Assembly: GCF_004920835.1 (NCBI RefSeq)
Contig: NZ_QFHO01000001.1
Location: 62,001-126,000, forward strand
Direction of reading: 5' to 3'
Length of the DNA: 64,000 nt
Origin: Stenotrophomonas maltophilia
GTDB lineage: Bacteria > Pseudomonadota > Gammaproteobacteria > Xanthomonadales > Xanthomonadaceae
Under the pieces are notes generated by a model. It did not search any database. It was given only the letters and a program-made list of their open reading frames with translations, and was not told the origin of the DNA. Below, in pieces: positions 49,691 to 58,253 of this stretch. The position numbers were made by a program, and so were the translations under genes. Numbering within the stretch: position 1 is the stretch's first letter; the number at the start of each line of letters is the position of its first letter.

Positions 49691-51181
49691 CTGATCCGGC
49701 GTTCGACGGTAGCTGCGCGGGCTGACCCCCACCGCGCGTCGGAAGCTCTTTTCGAAGTGGCTCAGGTCACCGAAGCCAACCTGCAGTGCGACATCGGTAA
49801 TGCGCAGGCGTTGCCCATCCCGCAGCAGCTGCTTGGCATGCTCGATGCGCAGTTGCTGCAGAAGCAGCTTGAACGTCGTACCCAGCTCGCTGCGAAACAG
49901 GAATCCCAGGTGAGACTGGCTGACATGGGCCTGGCGGGCGAGGTCACCCAGTGTGAGCGGCTCGGCAGCGTGGTCCTTCAGATAGGCCAGGGCACGCTTC
50001 AGGCCATCGTGCAGGCCTTCATGCGCAGCCCTCGGCGCGTCCTGCTGCCCAGGCTCGGGAGCGGCAGCTTCCTCAACCCCGGGCGGTAGTTGCGGCGCGC
50101 GCCCGGCATCGATGGCGACATTGCCCGCTGCCAGATCCGGCGCGTGGCGTGCCAGATCGTCGCGACGGATGCAGCGGCCACCGGTCATCACCGCCAACCG
50201 CACCACCACCCGCTCCATCTCCAGCAGGTTGCCGGGCCAGTCATGCGCACACAAAGCTTCCAGCACATCGTCACCCAGCACATGGGGATTGAACCCGTGC
50301 AGCTCCAGCGAACGTGCCGCCAGCGCGGCGATGTCCTCCACCCGTTCGCGCAGCGGCGGAATATCCACGGTCAGGAACTCCAGTCCGGCCAGCAGGGCGC
50401 GCGAGAACTGCTTCTCCCTCACCCGTTGTTCAAGGTCCGCGCTGGTCGAGGCGATCACCCGTGTCGGACCGGTCGCCTGCGCATCGGCATGCGCGGCGGG
50501 CAGCCCACGCATGCGATGTGACAGCTGGCCCTGCAGCGACACCGGCAGTTCGTCGACTTCATGGAAGTACAGCGTTCCGCCCTGCGCGCGCGCGAACCAG
50601 TCGCAGGCTTCGCCCTGTGGATGGACACAGTTCACCTCGACAAACGGGCCTTGCCGGTATCGGCCACCACTGTGCAGGGCGGCGGCCAGTTCCATTTTCT
50701 CGGTACCGAACTCGCCACGCAGCAGTACCGGCAGCGGACTGGCCGCCGCGCGTTCGACGAACTCGTCCATCTGCTTCAGCGCCTCACCGGCGCCGACCAG
50801 CAGCAGCGGTCGGCTCAGCGCCTGTTCGGCCCAGGCCTTGGCCTCGTAGCGCTTGATCAGGTGTGCACAGCGCTGGGCAAACTGTTCACCCAGCGCCAGG
50901 GCACTACCGTCCAGCCGGCCCTCTTCACCTTCCAGATGCAGCTCACCCAGTACCTCGCTGCCATAGCGGATCGGCAAGCGCTGGCGGGCAGCGGTGTTGT
51001 CGTCCGTTACCGCCACCGCAGTCACGTCCGTATGGCCAGCACTGGAACCGCGCAGATGGACGCTGCCGCCACGCAATGCATGGTGTTGCGAGAACTCCTT
51101 CACGAACGCGCCCAACAGGTCTGGCAAGGACCGGTGGGGTCGATAGGCGCGCTGCAACATCTCACTGACTTGCCTGTGCAT
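49688..51181 (-). CDS. hybrid regulator: degenerate sigma-54-type AAA domain fused to an AraC DNA-binding domain
   Basis: The 497-residue protein starts at the ATG at 51181 with GGGGAG upstream; a longer frame (to 51337) lacks support. Residues 1-150 are a GAF-like sensory region. Residues 160-370 resemble an NtrC AAA+ domain, but Walker A is GEFGTEKM (T-G-K-E altered), Walker B is GGTLYFHEVDEL (Asp replaced by His), and no GAFTGA loop is visible. It therefore probably neither hydrolyses ATP nor contacts sigma-54. Residues 395-497 are an AraC HTH domain (LGDLARQAHVSQSHLGFLFRSELG, ITDVALQVGFGDLSHFEKSFR). It faces the reb operon tail-to-tail. It may be the locus repressor/activator (inference). 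Confidence 0.88.
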   Translation of the reverse strand: MHRQVSEMLQRAYRPHRSLPDLLGAFVKEFSQHHALRGGSVHLRGSSAGHTDVTAVAVTDDNTAARQRLPIRYGSEVLGELHLEGEEGRLDGSALALGEQFAQRCAHLIKRYEAKAWAEQALSRPLLLVGAGEALKQMDEFVERAAASPLPVLLRGEFGTEKMELAAALHSGGRYRQGPFVEVNCVHPQGEACDWFARAQGGTLYFHEVDELPVSLQGQLSHRMRGLPAAHADAQATGPTRVIASTSADLEQRVREKQFSRALLAGLEFLTVDIPPLRERVEDIAALAARSLELHGFNPHVLGDDVLEALCAHDWPGNLLEMERVVVRLAVMTGGRCIRRDDLARHAPDLAAGNVAIDAGRAPQLPPGVEEAAAPEPGQQDAPRAAHEGLHDGLKRALAYLKDHAAEPLTLGDLARQAHVSQSHLGFLFRSELGTTFKLLLQQLRIEHAKQLLRDGQRLRITDVALQVGFGDLSHFEKSFRRAVGVSPRSYRRTPDQ

Positions 51182-51432
51182 TGAAACTCCCCTTTCGAAT
51201 GGCAACCCGCTGCCGTTGCAGCGGGTGATCGCGCAATGGGTACCGTGCGGCTTCATTGCGTGATGCTGCGACGCCCCCGCCGCGCCTCGCGCCAGCCGCA
51301 GCACACGCAGGTGAACCTGCACACTGTCCGCCCCCATGCCCCCAGGAGGTTGCCGTCGGTAGGTCGACGATGCGGACGTCGGACGGATCCCGGCGCCTCA
51401 AACGCAGATACGCGCATTCGGCCCCGGGATTA

Positions 51433-51489
51433 TCGAAAGCGAGTTTCGAGAAAATCGTGATGATAATCACGTGAATATCGGTGATTATC
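51433..51489. promoter_or_regulatory. nested inverted repeats upstream of the dehydrogenase and hybrid regulator
   Basis: TCGAAA-gcgag-TTTCGA (51433-51449), CGTGAT-gata-ATCACG (51456-51471) and GATAATCAC-N10-GTGATTATC (51462-51489) are perfect inverted repeats in an AT-rich part of the 410-base gap between 51181 and 51592. They are candidate operators for either divergent gene. The rest of the gap shows no gene. Confidence 0.6.
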
Positions 51490-51591
51490 TTTGCCAGCAA
51501 TGCAACGCGGGGGAATGTCGACCTGCACGGCCTGCGCGCCCTTTGCCGATCTGCGGCATGATCGACGCCTTGCCATGATCGGGAGCCTCCC

Positions 51592-52476
51592 ATGCCATTG
51601 GGATTCATCGGCCTGGGCGTGATGGGCACGCCGATGGCGGGCCACCTCGCGCGGGCCGGGCACGCCGTGCTGGGCTGGTCCCGCTCCGGCCGAAACCACG
51701 AGGCTGCACGCACCGCCGGCGTGCAGCCCATCACGCAACGGCAGGACGTGTTCGACGCGTGCGGGACGATCCTGCTCATGCTGGCCAACGACGAGGCCAT
51801 CGACAGCGTGCTGGATCGGAACACGCCGACCTTCCCTGCCCGCGTCAAAGGCCGCCTGGTGATCAACATGGGCACCAGCTCGGCAGCCTATTCCCAAGCG
51901 TTGGGCGAACAGATCCGCGCGGCAGGCGGGCGCTACGTGGAAGCGCCGGTCTCCGGCTCGCGGGTGCAGGCGGAAGCCGCGCAACTGGTCATCATGCTGG
52001 CCGGCGACGCCGCTGACGTGGCAGAAGCCTCGCACCTGCTTGCGCCCCTCGGCCGGCAGTGCGTCGCGTGCGGTCAGGTGCCAGCGGCGTTACGCATGAA
52101 GCTGGCAGTGAACCTGTATCTGATCACGCTGGTCACCGCACTGGGCGAGGCCGTCCACTTCGCCAAGGTCCACGGCATTGCCCTGGAGCGCTTCGCCGAA
52201 GTACTCAACGCCGGGCCGATGGCCAGCGAGGTATCGAGGATCAAGCTGGACAAGATGATCCGCGAGGACTTCGCGGTCCAGGCCTCGATCACCGATGTTC
52301 TGAAAAACAGCGGCCTGGTGGCCGGTGCCGCGCACGAGGCGGGCATGCAGGCGCCCCTGATCGACGCCAGCGATGCACTGTTCGCGCGGGCGCAGCGGAT
52401 GGGGCTGGGAGGGCTGGACATGGCCGCGGTACTCCAGGCGATCCGGGGCGGCCCACAGGCCACCAGCGGAGCCTGA
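51592..52476 (+). CDS. NAD(P)-dependent beta-hydroxyacid dehydrogenase (3-hydroxyisobutyrate dehydrogenase family)
   Basis: The 294-residue enzyme starts with a Rossmann motif LGFIGLGVMGTPMAGHLARAGH, followed by the substrate-binding PVSGSRVQAEAAQL block and the catalytic Lys region in RMKLAVNLYL, all typical of beta-hydroxyacid dehydrogenases (3-HIBADH, tartronate semialdehyde or glyoxylate/succinic-semialdehyde reductases). The substrate is not resolvable. It is preceded by nested inverted repeats. Confidence 0.9.
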   Translation: MPLGFIGLGVMGTPMAGHLARAGHAVLGWSRSGRNHEAARTAGVQPITQRQDVFDACGTILLMLANDEAIDSVLDRNTPTFPARVKGRLVINMGTSSAAYSQALGEQIRAAGGRYVEAPVSGSRVQAEAAQLVIMLAGDAADVAEASHLLAPLGRQCVACGQVPAALRMKLAVNLYLITLVTALGEAVHFAKVHGIALERFAEVLNAGPMASEVSRIKLDKMIREDFAVQASITDVLKNSGLVAGAAHEAGMQAPLIDASDALFARAQRMGLGGLDMAAVLQAIRGGPQATSGA

Positions 52477-52577
52477 ACTGGAATCATCTTCCGGCACCAC
52501 AGCAGTCCCTGCCCGCTGCTATATTCAGTCCAGCTCGGCAGGCATGGTGCCTGTCCTCGAATCACAGGGAGTTGGAC

Positions 52578-53717
52578 ATGGGTCTTATACAGGCGGTCAA
52601 GGGTGCGGTAGGCGGTGTGCTGGCCGACCAGTGGAAGGACTTCTACACCGTGCCGGCGGGCCTGCCGTCCACGGCGGCCCTGTTCGCGGCGGTGCCGCAG
52701 GGCACCAATGCCGGCCGCGGCTCCAACACCAGCGGCTCGTCCAACATCATCAGCAACGGCTCGAAGATCGTGGTGCCGGAAGGCTACGGCCTGCTGCTGT
52801 TCCAGGACGGCGCGATCACCGCCTTCGTCGCCGAGCCCGGTGGCTACGAATGGCGCTCGGACGATCTGAACTCGCAGTCGATCTTCGCCGGCGACGGCCT
52901 GGTCAGCACCTTCATCAAGCAGAGCTGGGAGCGCTTCAAGTTCGGCGGCCAGCCGGGCTCGCAGCAGGCGGCTTACTTCGTGTCGCTGAAGGAACTGCCG
53001 GACAACCGCTTCGGCACCCAGTCGGAAATCTACTGGGACGACGGCTTCCTCAACACCCAGGTGGGTGCGGTCACGCGTGGCTCGTACACGCTGAAGATCG
53101 TCGATCCGATCCTGTTCGTGAAGAACTTCGTGCCCGCCCGCTATCTGCAGCCGGGCCAGGTGTTCGACTTCACCGATCTGGACAACGCCGCCGCCAGCCA
53201 GCTGTTCAATGAGGTGGTCGGTTCGCTGGCTCCCGCCTTCAGCCTGTACACGAACGATCCGAGCAAGGGCAACCGCATCACCAAGCTGCAGCAGGATTCG
53301 CTGGGCTTCGCGCAAAGCCTGTCGGCGGCAGTTGAGCAGGGTTACCAGTGGAAGTCCGATCGCGGCCTGGCCATCGTCAAGACCGCCATCGTCTCCATCG
53401 AGTACGACGCCAACACCCGCGAGCTGCTGAAGACCGTGCAGCGCGCCGATGCGCTGTCCGGTTCGCGCGGCAATTCCAACCTGCAGGCCAGCGTTGCCCA
53501 GGGCATCCAGTCGGCCGGCGAGAACGGCGGCGCGGCAGGCCTGGTCGGTGTCGGCATGGCTTCGGGCATGTTTGGTGTCGGTGGCATGCAGCAGCCGACC
53601 GCGCCGGCTGCCGATGATCCGGTGGCCAAGCTGAAGAAGGCCAAGGAAATGCTCGACCTGGGCCTGATCACCCAGAGCGACTACGACGCGCTCAAGGCCA
53701 AGGCACTGGGCCTGTAA
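52578..53717 (+). CDS. SPFH-domain protein with C-terminal SHOCT motif
   Basis: This 379-residue protein starts at the ATG at 52578. The N-terminal part (IVVPEGYGLLLFQDGAITAF, then RGSYTLKIVDPILFVKNFVP) is an SPFH/band-7-like scaffold of the virion-core-like type. A Gly/Ser-rich linker follows, then SHOCT at the C-terminus (DDPVAKLKKAKEMLDLGLI, ending YDALKAKALGL). Such proteins often oligomerise on membranes or polymer surfaces. It is followed closely (21 bases) by a zinc-ribbon protein, a pairing seen in other bacteria. Confidence 0.85.
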   Translation: MGLIQAVKGAVGGVLADQWKDFYTVPAGLPSTAALFAAVPQGTNAGRGSNTSGSSNIISNGSKIVVPEGYGLLLFQDGAITAFVAEPGGYEWRSDDLNSQSIFAGDGLVSTFIKQSWERFKFGGQPGSQQAAYFVSLKELPDNRFGTQSEIYWDDGFLNTQVGAVTRGSYTLKIVDPILFVKNFVPARYLQPGQVFDFTDLDNAAASQLFNEVVGSLAPAFSLYTNDPSKGNRITKLQQDSLGFAQSLSAAVEQGYQWKSDRGLAIVKTAIVSIEYDANTRELLKTVQRADALSGSRGNSNLQASVAQGIQSAGENGGAAGLVGVGMASGMFGVGGMQQPTAPAADDPVAKLKKAKEMLDLGLITQSDYDALKAKALGL

Positions 53718-53738
53718 CCGGCAGGACGTACAACCACC

Positions 53739-55091
53739 ATGTCCGATCCCCGAAACGGCCCACCGCCGCTGCCCGGATCCGCGCCCTCGACGCCGCCGCC
53801 CTTGCCGGCGGCGTCGTTGGATGGGCCGGGTTCGCCGCAGGACGTCCCTCCCCTGCCCGGCAGCTTCCCGCTGGACACCTCGAAACTGCCGCAGGCCATC
53901 CGTGATGAAGTGGAAGCACCCGATCCTGTGGCCATCGACACCTCGGCCAGCGAGCTGAAGGACGGCCTCAACCGCTGCCCCAGGTGCGGCGCCACCGACA
54001 TCCGGCCCAAGGCCGGTACCGATATCCTGGTCTGCCTCTACTGCCGTCACGAATGGCATGGCGCGCGGGTCGAGGAGGAATTCGGGCTGGGCGAAGCCAT
54101 CGACCAGCTGCGCGGTACCGTCATCGCCTCAGGCGCCCGTGACATCGATGCCGACACCTCGGCGTTGATGACGTTCAAGTGCACCGGCTGCGGCGCTGAA
54201 GTCACGGTCAACACCGAGAGTACGATGACGGCGCGCTGCCACTGGTGCCGCCATGTGTTCGGTGTCAACGAGCAGATCGCCAACGGCGCGGTGCCCGATG
54301 CCGTCCTGCCCTTCCACATCAAGAAGGACGATGCGGTCGCACGCATCCGCCAGTTCGTCGACAAGCGCCGGATGTTCGCGCTGAAGGCGTTCAAGGATCA
54401 GTTCACCCCGGAGAACGTGGTGGGCGTGTTCCTTCCGTACATGATCGTCGACAGCAATGTCAGCGCTGCCGTGATCGGCAAGGGCGAGATCAAGACCCGC
54501 GAATACACGGTCGGCAGCGAGAAGAACAAGCGCACCCTCTACGACGCCGACGTCTACCAGGTCGAGCGCCAGGTGGATTTCACCGTCGATGACCTGCCGC
54601 TGGAATCCTCGGCCGAACGCGGCAACCTGGACACCCGCGCCAACACCAACAACATCATCAACACCATCCTGCCGTTCGATACCAAGAACGCGGTCAAGTG
54701 GAACGCCTCGTACCTGGCCGGCTTCACCTCGGAGAAGCGCAACCTGGACGTGGAGAAGCTACGCCCACGCCTGGAAGATCAGCTGCTGTCGATCGCGCGC
54801 GCGCAGGTGGAGGGCTCGGTGAAGCGCTACAACCGCGGCGTACGCTGGGAGCAGGAGCAGCTGGAGGTGCATGGCACCCGCTGGGTGTCGATGTACCTGC
54901 CGGTGTGGCTGTATTCGTACCACCAGCCCGGCAAGAACGGCGGCATGCTGCACTACATCGCAGTGAACGGCCGCACCGGCGAAACCATGGGCAGCGTGCC
55001 CGTGCAACAGTGGAAGATGCTGTTGGCGGCACTGGCCACCGGCACCGTCATTGAAGCCCTCGCAATTGCCTTCCTGGTGGCATCGACATGA
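53739..55091 (+). CDS. zinc-ribbon protein with C-terminal membrane helix
   Basis: The 450-residue protein begins with a Pro-rich 60-residue tail. Two zinc ribbons follow: CPRCGATDIRPKAGTDILVC with YCRHEW, and FKCTGCGAEVTVNTEST with CHWCRHVF. A long alpha/beta region leads to a C-terminal transmembrane helix (MLLAALATGTVIEALAIAFLV). This is the usual partner of the SPFH protein upstream. Function is not established; a role in membrane-surface complexes is likely. Its stop overlaps the next start (ATGA). Confidence 0.85.
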   Translation: MSDPRNGPPPLPGSAPSTPPPLPAASLDGPGSPQDVPPLPGSFPLDTSKLPQAIRDEVEAPDPVAIDTSASELKDGLNRCPRCGATDIRPKAGTDILVCLYCRHEWHGARVEEEFGLGEAIDQLRGTVIASGARDIDADTSALMTFKCTGCGAEVTVNTESTMTARCHWCRHVFGVNEQIANGAVPDAVLPFHIKKDDAVARIRQFVDKRRMFALKAFKDQFTPENVVGVFLPYMIVDSNVSAAVIGKGEIKTREYTVGSEKNKRTLYDADVYQVERQVDFTVDDLPLESSAERGNLDTRANTNNIINTILPFDTKNAVKWNASYLAGFTSEKRNLDVEKLRPRLEDQLLSIARAQVEGSVKRYNRGVRWEQEQLEVHGTRWVSMYLPVWLYSYHQPGKNGGMLHYIAVNGRTGETMGSVPVQQWKMLLAALATGTVIEALAIAFLVAST

Positions 55092-55345
55092 GTGATGACA
55101 GTGGTCTCTGGCTGTTGGCGGCAGGCCCGGCCGGCGCAACCGCGCTGTACTGGGCGCTGTACCGCTATTACCGCAACACCGACAAATCGCATTCCTTCGA
55201 ACACGAAACCGAGATCGAAGCCCAGCCGGTGACCGGCTCGGACCAGCAGGTGGGCCGGGTCACCGGCACCGAGGAGAAGCGCATCCGCGGTGACAACGTG
55301 TACGAGTACCGGAAACGGGTGGTAAGAGTGAAGCCCGATCAGTAG
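55088..55345 (+). CDS. small membrane protein, third gene of the SPFH operon
   Basis: The 85-residue protein has one hydrophobic N-terminal segment (GLWLLAAGPAGATALYWAL) and a charged cytoplasmic tail (EKRIRGDNVYEYRKRVVRVK). The ATGA overlap with the zinc-ribbon gene and the SMAG-type repeat starting inside its stop codon define the gene. Function unknown. Confidence 0.78.
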   Translation: MSDDSGLWLLAAGPAGATALYWALYRYYRNTDKSHSFEHETEIEAQPVTGSDQQVGRVTGTEEKRIRGDNVYEYRKRVVRVKPDQ

Positions 55346-55364
55346 AGCCAGGCCATGCCTGGCT
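55342..55364 (+). repeat. SMAG-type GTAG-headed palindromic element
   Basis: GTAG (55342-55345) is followed by AGCCAGGC-cat-GCCTGGCT (55346-55364), a perfect 8-bp stem with a 3-base loop. GTAG plus a stem-loop is the layout of the S. maltophilia SMAG family of REP-like repeats. The TAG of the head is the stop codon of the upstream gene. No partner RAYT transposase is present in the window. Confidence 0.82.
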
Positions 55365-55621
55365 GATCGACAACGCAGCGACGACGACGGTGAACAGCTT
55401 CAGCCGGGCAGATGTGTACGCGCCTGCGACTGTGGCCTGCTTCGCAGATCAGCTCTGTTTGCCATGCCTATACTACCGCCGCTTCCACCCCGGCCATCGT
55501 TGCACCTGCCGGTGGAAGCGGCGGGGCTGGATGTCCCCGTCGGACCGGCCGCCACGCTGCCGCCGGTCCTGCCAGTGATTTGTAACCCAATGCGGTTCAA
55601 CCAATCACCAGGGGGAGGGCT
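55365..55621. other. 257-base intergenic region before the tyrosinase gene
   Basis: It contains a TATACT sequence at 55469-55474 that could be a -10 element, although no good -35 stands at the right distance. A GGGGGAGGG stretch before 55622 provides the ribosome-binding site. I see no gene here; short frames in this stretch look like GC-rich noise. Confidence 0.4.
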
Positions 55622-57286
55622 ATGCGCTACACACGTCGTGATTTTCTTGCCACCACCGCCAGCGCTTCATTGGCGTCACTGGTCGCGTCCGGTGCCTGGG
55701 CCAGCGGCGCCGCACCGGCCGACAAGGCCGCGCAGGCACGCTACCACCGCTACAACGTCACCAGCCCCGAAGGCCAGCGCATGCTGGCCAGCTACGCACG
55801 CGGCATCAAGGCCATGCTGGCATTGCCGGCGGATGATCCACGCAACTGGTTCCGCAACGCCTTCGTGCACCTGATGGACTGCCCGCACGGCAACTGGTGG
55901 TTCTACGTCTGGCACCGTGGCTATGTCGGCTACTTCGAGCAGACCATCCGCACGCTCAGCGGCGATCCGCAGTTCGCCATGCCCTACTGGGACTGGACCG
56001 AGCTGCCACGGATTCCCCCGGCGATGTTCGACGGCGTGCTGACACCCACTGACAGCGCCTATGCGCCGTATACACGCAACCTGGCGGTCTTCACCCGGTT
56101 CATGCGGCCAGCCCTGCAGCGATACTGGGAAACGCTGGATGCAGGCCAACGCGATCAGCTCAAGCTCCGTGGCTATCTCACTGCGGACGATGTTTGGAAC
56201 GATGTGACCGGCTACAGCGCCGCGGAGAAGACCGGCATCTCGGGCAATGCGGCCTATGCGATCGCCTGCGGCGCCCGTTATCTCTGGCGCGAGAATCCCG
56301 GCTTCGATGCAAAGACCGCTTCGGCCGTGTCTCCCGATACCATTCACGCAGGGCTTTCGCCGGTCGAGTTCTACAACGATGATGTGAGTCGCAGCTTCAC
56401 CAGCTCGCGTACGGCCTCACACGTGATGCAACCCGACGGCGCCACGAAATTCTCGGTACTCGAAGGCTTCCCGCACAACAAGGTGCACAACTGCATCGGT
56501 GGCGTCGGCGCGGTCGACCCCGGCCCCTATGGCAACATGACCAACTTCCTGTCGCCGCTCGATCCGATCTTCTACCTGCACCACGCCAACATGGACCGCC
56601 TGTGGGACGTGTGGAACCAGCTGCAGCAATCCCGCGGCAAGCCGATCATGCCCATCAACGTCGACCAGCGGCGTCAGTTCATGAACGAACCGTTCCGGTT
56701 CTTCGTCAATTCACAGGGCAAGCCCGTTGGCGAGCGTCCTGCCAGCGCCTTCTTCTCCACCACGGCCTTCGACTACGACTACGTCTATGGGGGCCGCAAC
56801 GACCTGCTGACGGCGGCCGCACTGCCCGCAGCTGCCGGTGCGGTGCGGCTGGTGCGCGGCACACGTTCCGATGGCACTGTCCGCGTGGCTGTCCCCAATG
56901 AGGCGGTGCGCGCGCACCTGGCCGCATCGGGCCCACGACAGTTGATTGCGGAAGTGACTCTGGAGCGACCACGCGGCCTGAACAACACCCGCGAGTTCGA
57001 CGTGCTGATCAACGCACCGGCCGGTACCTCGTCCGTGGATGCCGACAGCCCGTACTACGCCGGCACCGTATCGTTCTTCGGGCCCACCATGGCCGGGATG
57101 GATCACAGCCATCCCACCACGTTCGCGGTGCCGCTGCCTCAGAAACTGGGGGCCCTGCAGGCACTCAATGCAGCCGATGGTGGAACGACCACGCTGGAGA
57201 TCCGTCTGGTTGCATCGTCCGGCCAGGCACCGCAGACGTTCCCGGTGCTCGACGCCGCCATTCTGGTTGCGCCGCTGCAGCCGTGA
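55622..57286 (+). CDS. Tat-exported tyrosinase-family copper oxidase
   Basis: The 554-residue enzyme starts with a twin-arginine signal (MRYTRRDFLATTASAS). The CuA site is contributed by HLMDCPHGNWWFYVWHRGY (several His) and the PYWDW signature. The CuB site uses HNKVHNCIGG and FYLHHANMDRLW. A C-terminal beta-domain (about residues 390-554) probably covers the active site. Family members oxidise phenols or diphenols to quinones and can form melanin. Export through Tat would deliver the folded copper enzyme. Confidence 0.93.
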   Translation: MRYTRRDFLATTASASLASLVASGAWASGAAPADKAAQARYHRYNVTSPEGQRMLASYARGIKAMLALPADDPRNWFRNAFVHLMDCPHGNWWFYVWHRGYVGYFEQTIRTLSGDPQFAMPYWDWTELPRIPPAMFDGVLTPTDSAYAPYTRNLAVFTRFMRPALQRYWETLDAGQRDQLKLRGYLTADDVWNDVTGYSAAEKTGISGNAAYAIACGARYLWRENPGFDAKTASAVSPDTIHAGLSPVEFYNDDVSRSFTSSRTASHVMQPDGATKFSVLEGFPHNKVHNCIGGVGAVDPGPYGNMTNFLSPLDPIFYLHHANMDRLWDVWNQLQQSRGKPIMPINVDQRRQFMNEPFRFFVNSQGKPVGERPASAFFSTTAFDYDYVYGGRNDLLTAAALPAAAGAVRLVRGTRSDGTVRVAVPNEAVRAHLAASGPRQLIAEVTLERPRGLNNTREFDVLINAPAGTSSVDADSPYYAGTVSFFGPTMAGMDHSHPTTFAVPLPQKLGALQALNAADGGTTTLEIRLVASSGQAPQTFPVLDAAILVAPLQP

Positions 57287-57295
57287 TGACGCACT

Positions 57296-57323
57296 GCAGG
57301 TGCCGGCACTGTCCGGCACCTGC
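57296..57323. terminator. hairpin between tyrosinase and tyrosine phosphatase genes
   Basis: GCAGGTGCCGG (57296-57306) pairs perfectly with CCGGCACCTGC (57313-57323) around a 6-base loop. It lies between two convergent genes and may serve both. Following bases on the plus strand have only a short TTTT run at about 57336. Confidence 0.65.
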
Positions 57324-57339
57324 CTTGGGCATGCAGTTT

Positions 57340-58236
57340 TCAGCCTGCCTGCCCCAGCCGTACCTTCAACTGCTGGATCTCCTGTTCGCTGACCCCGATC
57401 GACTTCAGGTAACCCTCTGCTCCACCATACTGGCTGTGCAGTGCCGCCAGGAACTGCACCATGTTGTCCGGCGCGGTACCGGACATGCCGGCCATCCTGC
57501 GACCGATCTCCGGATTCTGCTTGATCAACGCCATGATCTGCGCGTTCATCGCGCTGTCCTTCGGCTGCCCTTCCAGGTAGTGCGCCGAGATCGCGTAGTT
57601 GTGCACGATCTCGGCCTTGGGCACGCCCGCCAGGTCCAGCAGCAGGCCGGCGATGATACCGGTGCGGTCCTTGCCTGCGGTGCAATGGAACAGCACCGCA
57701 CCATCCTGCTGCGCGGCGATACGCTGGAACACCTGCTTGAACTGCGGCTGGCTGTGGCCCAACCACTGCACATAGGCCTCGCCCAGCGTATCCGGGAAGC
57801 TGGTCATCATCTTCTGCAGGTCCATCTTCTCCGTGCCCATCAGCGAAATGCGCTGATAGTCGAAGCGATCGTCGCGGGCCAGCAGATCCGGTGACTGTGC
57901 TTCCTCATCGGCGGTGCGCAGATCGATGTCGAGCTTCACACCGGCGGCGACGAGGACATCACGGTCGGCATCGGTCAGGCGGCCAAGGTCGGCGGTGCGC
58001 ACGAAGGCATCGGCTGGAATCGGCCCTTTGCTGCCCTGCAGGCCAGCGAAGGTACGCACATTCCAGGCACCCTGCAGCGGGATCACCCGCTGCGCATCGG
58101 CGGCGGCGGGCTTTGTGTTGGCGGTAGCCACCTGTTTGGCAGCGACGGCCTGCGGCGTATCAGCGGCAACCGCTGCGGCAGCCATCGGAAGAGCCAGCAT
58201 CAGGGCCAGAGCGAGTTCGGTACGAGCGATCTTCAT
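57340..58236 (-). CDS. exported dual-specificity/tyrosine phosphatase (Y_phosphatase3)
   Basis: The 298-residue protein has signal peptide (MKIARTELALALMLALPMAAAA) and the active-site P-loop HCTAGKDRTG (nucleophile Cys, Arg), with an Asp-containing loop upstream (LDIDLRTADEE). The family acts on phosphotyrosine or phosphoinositides. Placement in the periplasm by signal peptide is notable. It is transcribed with and downstream of the TonB receptor gene (17 bases), suggesting a common operon. Confidence 0.9.
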   Translation of the reverse strand: MKIARTELALALMLALPMAAAAVAADTPQAVAAKQVATANTKPAAADAQRVIPLQGAWNVRTFAGLQGSKGPIPADAFVRTADLGRLTDADRDVLVAAGVKLDIDLRTADEEAQSPDLLARDDRFDYQRISLMGTEKMDLQKMMTSFPDTLGEAYVQWLGHSQPQFKQVFQRIAAQQDGAVLFHCTAGKDRTGIIAGLLLDLAGVPKAEIVHNYAISAHYLEGQPKDSAMNAQIMALIKQNPEIGRRMAGMSGTAPDNMVQFLAALHSQYGGAEGYLKSIGVSEQEIQQLKVRLGQAG

Positions 58237-58253
58237 TGGAATCTCCAGTCGAA

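Noticed and set aside
52074-54059. A 661-codon minus-strand open frame
   Set aside because: It is a shadow of the dehydrogenase, SPFH and zinc-ribbon genes, with compositional bias typical of antisense translation.
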